Assembly: GCF_034190915.1 (NCBI RefSeq)
Contig: NW_026947486.1
Span: 99,677,123-99,741,122 of the forward strand
DNA from: Cavia porcellus
Taxonomy: Eukaryota; Chordata; Mammalia; Rodentia; Caviidae
Reading direction: 5' to 3'
DNA length: 64,000 nt
This document shows, piece by piece, positions 58,395 to 64,000 of the stretch. The notes under the pieces were generated by a model. The model ran no database searches and was not told the DNA's origin. It saw only the letters and a program-made list of their open reading frames with translations. Position numbers and translations under genes: made by a program. Position 1 is the first letter of the stretch, and each line of letters opens with the position of its first letter.

Positions 58395-61300
58395 CAGGTA
58401 TTTATTTATTTATGTTTTATTTTATTTTATTTTATTTTAAAGAGATTAAGACAAAAGAGGACATAACAAAGCATGTCAGATCAGAACAATGCATGCCACC
58501 CCATTTTTTACCACAAAACAACACATAATCAACAGTAACTACCATAGTGTCTCTTTCTTTGAAATAGTTGAGTGTAGCTTCATATATGATAGTATCAAGC
58601 ATAACAAAACAGTACAAAACCATTCAAGCGAATGAAAGCATTACAGGGCTTTCAGAACCAAATAGCAGAGAATGAACAATGGCTATTATATTACCTCATT
58701 TTCCGTAGAAAATTTGTTTATATTGTTACACATAATAATATCCAATAAGATAAAACAAGATAGGACCAAAGGCAACAGAAAAACAGAAGCATAGGAGGAC
58801 TTCAGAGTAAGATGATACTAAATCATCTCTGGCTATTCTAACGTCTTCTTTTCTTTAAAATAGCTGTTTGTACTATCACAGATAATAAATTCAAACAAAC
58901 TAGGATAAAACCATTCGAACTAAAGAATGCAGACATTGTAAGGCTTCAGAACAATATAATGGGGAAATCATGATTGCTATAAACTCTTATGTACTCTTAC
59001 TACTTATTACACTAGGGAGACTATTCAGTATTTATACATGTGAATTTGATTTATTTCGCTAATGAGTATGGTCTCAAGTAGTGTCCATTTATTTATAAAT
59101 ATCTCAATGTGATCATTTTTATAGCTGAGTAGTACGCCATTGTATAAAAATACCACAGCTTTTTTTATCCATTCCTCAGTTGATGGACCCTTAGTTTATT
59201 TCAAAAATCTGGCTATTACAAATTGTGCTGCTATAAACATGGGTGCATATATATCACTGTGGTATGATGTTTTCAGATTTCTGGGAATATGCCTAGAAGT
59301 GGAATACCTGGAACAAATGGGACTTCCAATCCCAGCTTTCTGAGCAATCTCCAGATTGACCTCCACAATGGTTGTAGCAGTCTACACTGTACCAAAAGTG
59401 CAGGAGAGTTTCTTTTTCCCCACAGCCTCTCCAGCATTTGTTGTTGGTAGTTTTCTTGATCAGGGCCATTCTTTCAGGAGTGAAATGGAATCTCAGTGTG
59501 GTTTTAATTTTCATTTCTCTAACGAGTAATGATGGTGAACATTTTTTCGTGTATGTATTTTCTATTTCTATTTCTTCATCTGAGAAGTGCGTATTCATTT
59601 CAGATGCCCATTTTTGGATTGGATCTTTGGATTTCAGGGGTCTGATTTTTAAAATTCTTTCTGTGTTTTAGACAGAAGCCCTTTGTCTGAGTGACAGTTC
59701 ACTAAGATATTTTCCCAGTTTTGGGTTTTCTTTTCACTATGCTTTTGACATGCAGAAATATTTAATAAGATGTAATTCCAGATATTGATTTTGGGAAGTA
59801 TTTCCTGTGTGGTTTGATTCCTGTTCATGAACTCTTTAACTTCCCTTATGTCTTCAAGATTTTTACCTAATTTATCTTCCTACAGATTTAGTGTTTCTGT
59901 TTTAATATTCAGATCTTTGATCCATTTAGATTTTAGTTTAGTATATTTTGATAGGCATGGGTCTAATTTTAGTTTTTGGCATGTGGAGAACTACAGGGAG
60001 TGGCTCAGAATGGGTGCCACTGTCCTGCCCCTCCCACCTGAGGGAATTTTGTGTGTGTCAGCCTACATTTCCCATGATCCTCCCCTTGCCTACAATGTGC
60101 ATGATGTAAGCACCTTCCCACTTCAGCCTACATCTCCCATAATCCCCTCTTGTTAACATCACGTCCGCTTACCTATGTGCCTACGTATGACTTCCTGCTA
60201 GTCTGATAGGCCCACAGCATATGAGAAGATCCAAGCTGGCCCATCCTGTAAGGCCACATCCCCTTTGACTCTATATAAGCCATGTACACTTCCTGAATAA
60301 ATGAGACTTGATTGGAATCTCATCCTGTCTCCGTCTCTCTTTTCTCTTGCCCAGCCCTCCATCTCCATCCCCTCTCCAGGCGAGGCCTATGGACCGATCC
60401 ACAGGCCAGATCAGAGAACCAGTTTTTCCAACACTATTTATTAAAAAGGCTGCCGTTCTTCCAGTGAACCTGTTTGGCCCCTTTATCAAAGATAAGGTGG
60501 TTGAGTGTGTTGGTAGTTATCGTTGTATCTTCTAATCTGTTCCATTGATCTTCGGCTCTGTTTTTATTCCAGTACCATGTTGACTTTATTGCACTTGCTT
60601 TGTAGTATAACTTCAAGTGACGAATTGTGATGCCTCCTGCCGTGCCTTTGCTGCTTAGAATTGCTTTTGCTATTCTAGGTCACTTCTGGTTCCAGATGAA
60701 TTTTAGGATTGATTTCTCGAGATCTATGAGATATGTTGATGATATTTTCATTGGTATTGCATTGATTCTATGTAACAGTTTTGGAAGATAGGCCATTTTT
60801 ACAATATTTATTCTTCCTATCCATGATCAAAGGATGTCTTTCCATTTTCTGAGATCCTCTTCAAATTATTTTTTTAGGGTATTATCACTTTCCCTATATA
60901 GATCTTTTTACTACTTTTATGAGATTAATTCCTAATTATTTCATTTTTTTTTGGATGTTAGTGTGAAGGTTGTGACTTCTTTTATTTGTCAATGATTTTG
61001 TTGTTATTGTATAGAAATACTATTCATTTTTGAATATTGATTTTGTATCCAGCTACATTGCTGAATTTATTTATTATATGTAGGAGTCTTTCAATGGAGT
61101 TTGGAGGGTCATCTATGTAGAATATCATGTCATCTGCAAATAATGATTATTTAACTTCCTCTTTTCCTATCTTTACCCATCATATTTCTCTCTCTTGTAT
61201 TATTGCTCTGGCTAGTATTTCCAGTACTATGTTAAATAGGAGCAATGATAAGGGATATCCTTGACTTGTGTCTGATTTTAAGATAAATGCCTTCAGCTTT

Positions 61301-64000
61301 TGGCCATTTAATATGATGGTGGTTGTAGGTTTGTCATAACTGGCATTTATTATATTGAGGTAAAGACCATCTATTCCAATTTTCTGTAAGATTCTTATCA
61401 TGAATGAGTGTTGGACCTTATCAAAAGCTTTTTCTGCATCTATAGAGATAATCATGTGATTCTGACTTTTGGCTTTATTGATACAGTAGATTACATTTAT
61501 TGGCTTATGTATGTTGAACCATCCTTGCAGGCCTGGGATGAATTGCACTTGGTCATGGCGTATAATCTTCTCGATGATTTGCTGTGTCCTAATTGCCAGT
61601 ATTTTATTGAGGATTTTTGCATCTGTGTTCATTATTTAGGTTGGTCTATAGTTCTCTTTTTTAGGTGGGTGTTTCTCAGGTTTGATGCTAGAGTAATATT
61701 TGCTTAGATAGAACTGCTTCCCTTTCAATTTAATTGAAGAGCTTCGTGAGTGTTGCCAGTGAGTCTTCTTGGTATTTCTTGTAGAATTCCGCAGTGAATC
61801 CGTCTGGGTCTGGGTTCTTCTTTGTAGGTAAGGACGTAATTACGTTTTCAATTTCATTAATAGAAATCAGGTTATTCAGCAGTTTTACCTTTTCTTGACC
61901 TAGCTTTTGTACTTCATATGTTTCTCGGAATCTGTCCATTTGTTCTGTGTTATCGAACCTATGAGAGTAGAGGTTTTTGAAATAGGTGTTGATGATCTTC
62001 TGTATTTCCAGAGAGTCTGTAGTGGTTTTGCCTTTGTAATTCCTTATTACATGAATATGAAGTGTTTCTTTTCTCTTTTTAATAAGGTTAGCAAGGACTT
62101 ATAGCAATTTTATTTATTCTTTCAAAGAACCAACTGTTTGATTCACTGATGTTTTGGATTGTTTTTTTCGTCTCTATTGTATTAATTTTTGCTCTGATTT
62201 TTATAGTTTCCTCCCTTTTTTTTGGTTTTGGGCTTAACTTGCTCTACTTTTTCTTGATGTCTGAGGCGTAGCCACAGGTTCTTTGTTTGTATTTGTTCTG
62301 TTTTCTTGTGCAGTACATTCTGTTTCAGTGCAATAAATTTTCCTCTGAGGGCAGTTTAATTGCATCCCCTGATTCCGGTAAGTTGTATTTGTAGGTATTG
62401 TTTAATTTCTTCGTTAATTTCCTCTGTGACCCACTGATTGCTCGAGTGTATTATTCGATTTCCATGTGTTTGCAGGATTTTTGCAGTTTCTTTTATTATT
62501 AATTTCTAGTTTCATGGTACTATGACATGAGAACATACATGCATGGGATAATTTCAGTTCTTTTGCAATGATTTAAATATGTTCTGTGAGCTATTATATG
62601 GTCTATTTTATAGAATGTTCCATGTGCTGCTGAGAAGAGTGTATATTCTGATGTTGTTGTATGGAACACTCTGTATATGTCTACCAAGTCCATTTGTTCA
62701 CTGATGTGATTCACTTCTGTTATTTCTTCACTGATTGACTGTCTAGTTGATCTGCCCCTTGGTGTCAATGGTGTGTTAAACTCTCCTGTTATAATTGTGT
62801 TATTGCTAATTTGATTTTTCATTTCTATTAATACTTACTTTGTATAGCTGGGTGCTCTGGAATTTGGCACATATATATTTAAGATAGTTATCTCTTCCTC
62901 TTTAAGTTTTCCCCTAACCAGTATCTAGTGACCTTCTTTATCTGTTAGGATCATTCTTGAAGTGTACATTATCTGCAAAAAAAAAATAGCTACCCCTGAT
63001 TTTTTTTCAGTTCTTGTTGCATGAAGTATTGTTTTCCATTCTTTGTCTTTTAGTCTGTGAGTTTTTGGTTAGATGGGTTTCTTGCAGACAGCGTATGGTT
63101 GGATGTTGTTTCTTGATCCTTTCTGCCAGTCTGTTTCTTATAAATGGTGAATTGAGATCATTTACATTGATGGTTATAACTGTTGTATATTGGCTTATTG
63201 ATGACATATTATCTTTCTTCTGTTGCATCTTTATCTTTCCAATCTGTTTAGCTGTCTACTTTGCTTAGTGGGTTTTTCCGATATGTATCTAGGCTGTCTT
63301 TCAGTATTCTTTGCAGGGTTGCCTTGGTGTTCATGAAATCCTTCAGCTGTTCTTTGTCACAGAGGTATCTTACTGCTATATCCATTTTGAATGACAGTTT
63401 TGCAGGGTACATCAGTCTAGGTGGAAAATCATTTTTTCCTTTTTCCTTTTTCCTTCACTATATGCTCTTCTTGACTTCATTGTTTGTGTTGAGAAGTCTG
63501 CTGTGATTCTGATAGGCTTTCCTTCATAGATGATCTGTCTTTTTTCTCTGACAGCTTTTAGTATTCTATTCGTATATTGGATTTCTGTGGTGGTTATTAC
63601 TATATGACTGGGTGTAACTTTATTTTGGTTATGGCTATTTGTAGTTCTATATGCTTCACTAATCCACATGTAAGTTTCCATTCTCATGTTTGGGAAATTT
63701 TCATCTATGACTTCTGTGTATAGTCTTTTGATATCTTTTGTGTTGTTCCCTTCTTTTCTATTTATCCCTGTTAATCTTATGTTCTTTTTTTTTTACATCA
63801 TCTTGCAGCTGTTGAATTTTTATTTCCTGATTCCTTGTTTTTTTTCAAGATCTTTCCCTTCCATTTCACTAGCTGCAATCTTTACTTCAAGTTCTGAAAT
63901 TCTTTCTTCACTTTCCTTTTGTCGGTTTTGAAACTATCTATGGAATTTTTGATTTCCTGTATATCTCTTTGAATCTGCTTCATGTATTTCTGTTTCTTAA
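58395..64000 (-). mobile_element. LINE-1 (L1-4), antisense, degraded, running off the window end
   Basis: It begins with an inverted (TTTTA)n-type tail (about 58395-58440), then a 3' UTR (to about 59030), ORF2 (about 59030-63230) and ORF1 (about 63260 to the window end). Minus-strand fragments match parts of L1-3 ORF2: 59293-59598 (C-terminal Cys/His segment), 61180-61632 (reverse transcriptase), 62520-62822 and 63007-63228 (endonuclease). Many frames are broken. A solo LTR splits it at 59992-60413. The 5' end lies beyond the window. Confidence 0.88.
59992..60413 (+). mobile_element. Solo LTR, probably class II (ERVK-like), nested in L1-4
   Basis: 422 bp interrupts the L1-4 ORF2 sequence, flanked by 'gagaac' at 59986-59991 and 60414-60419. 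L1-2 and L1-3 read continuously across this point. Inside are a TATA-like 'ctatataagcc' (about 60271), AATAAA in 'cctgaataaatgagac' (about 60293) and a pyrimidine-rich U5-like 3' part. The length, six-base duplication and close TATA-AATAAA spacing suggest a short class II LTR. It ends in CA but starts TA rather than TG. No viral genes are present. Confidence 0.75.

Overview
The window looks like nuclear DNA of a placental mammal, most likely a rodent, and probably from an X-linked cancer/testis-antigen cluster. It is AT-rich, gene-poor and full of retrotransposons. Rodent affinity is suggested by tRNA-derived ID-like SINEs (27.6 kb, 9.2 kb), B1-like SINE fragments and LINE-1 elements with tandem promoter monomers. 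X linkage is inferred only from the gene family present (CTAG/LAGE3). I cannot name the species. No bacterial or phage genes, rRNA, functional tRNA or CRISPR array is visible.

Layout. 1-2154: old non-coding sequence with SINE scraps. 2155-8265: antisense, degraded LINE-1 (L1-1) with a MaLR-like LTR in its 5' part. About 8.27-27.1 kb and about 32.1-57.8 kb: two diverged copies of one segment in direct orientation. Each carries, in order, an old L1 3' fragment, an antisense MIR, a CTAG/LAGE3-like (Pcc1-domain) gene and a downstream arm. Copy 1 also holds a locally repeated block flanking a class I endogenous-retrovirus remnant, a (TC)n tract and two ID SINEs. Copy 2 has been expanded by two LINE-1 insertions of about 7 kb: antisense L1-2 (33535-40531) and sense L1-3 (46067-53109). 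58395-64000: antisense L1-4, split by a solo LTR and running off the window.

The only host-type genes I can support are the two CTAG/LAGE3-like loci. The conserved Pcc1-like domain is readable in both, but each has a different apparent lesion. Copy 1 (18.8-20.1 kb) keeps good splice sites, a poly(A) signal and a promoter-like cluster (octamer, inverted CCAAT, perfect NRF1 palindrome, TATA-like), but its expected start ATG reads TTG. Copy 2 (54.0-55.2 kb) keeps the ATG, but the acceptor AG before its last exon reads AA and its NRF1 site is eroded.

The duplication lets several insertions be dated. For L1-2, L1-3 and the 9.2-kb ID SINE, the other copy still shows the empty site. L1-3 is the youngest-looking L1: its ORF1 (350 aa) is intact, while ORF2 carries one frameshift and four stops. 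I did not find a convincing undescribed system. The most interesting features are the complementary gene damage, the exchange of L1 promoter monomers and the resolvable history of the duplication.
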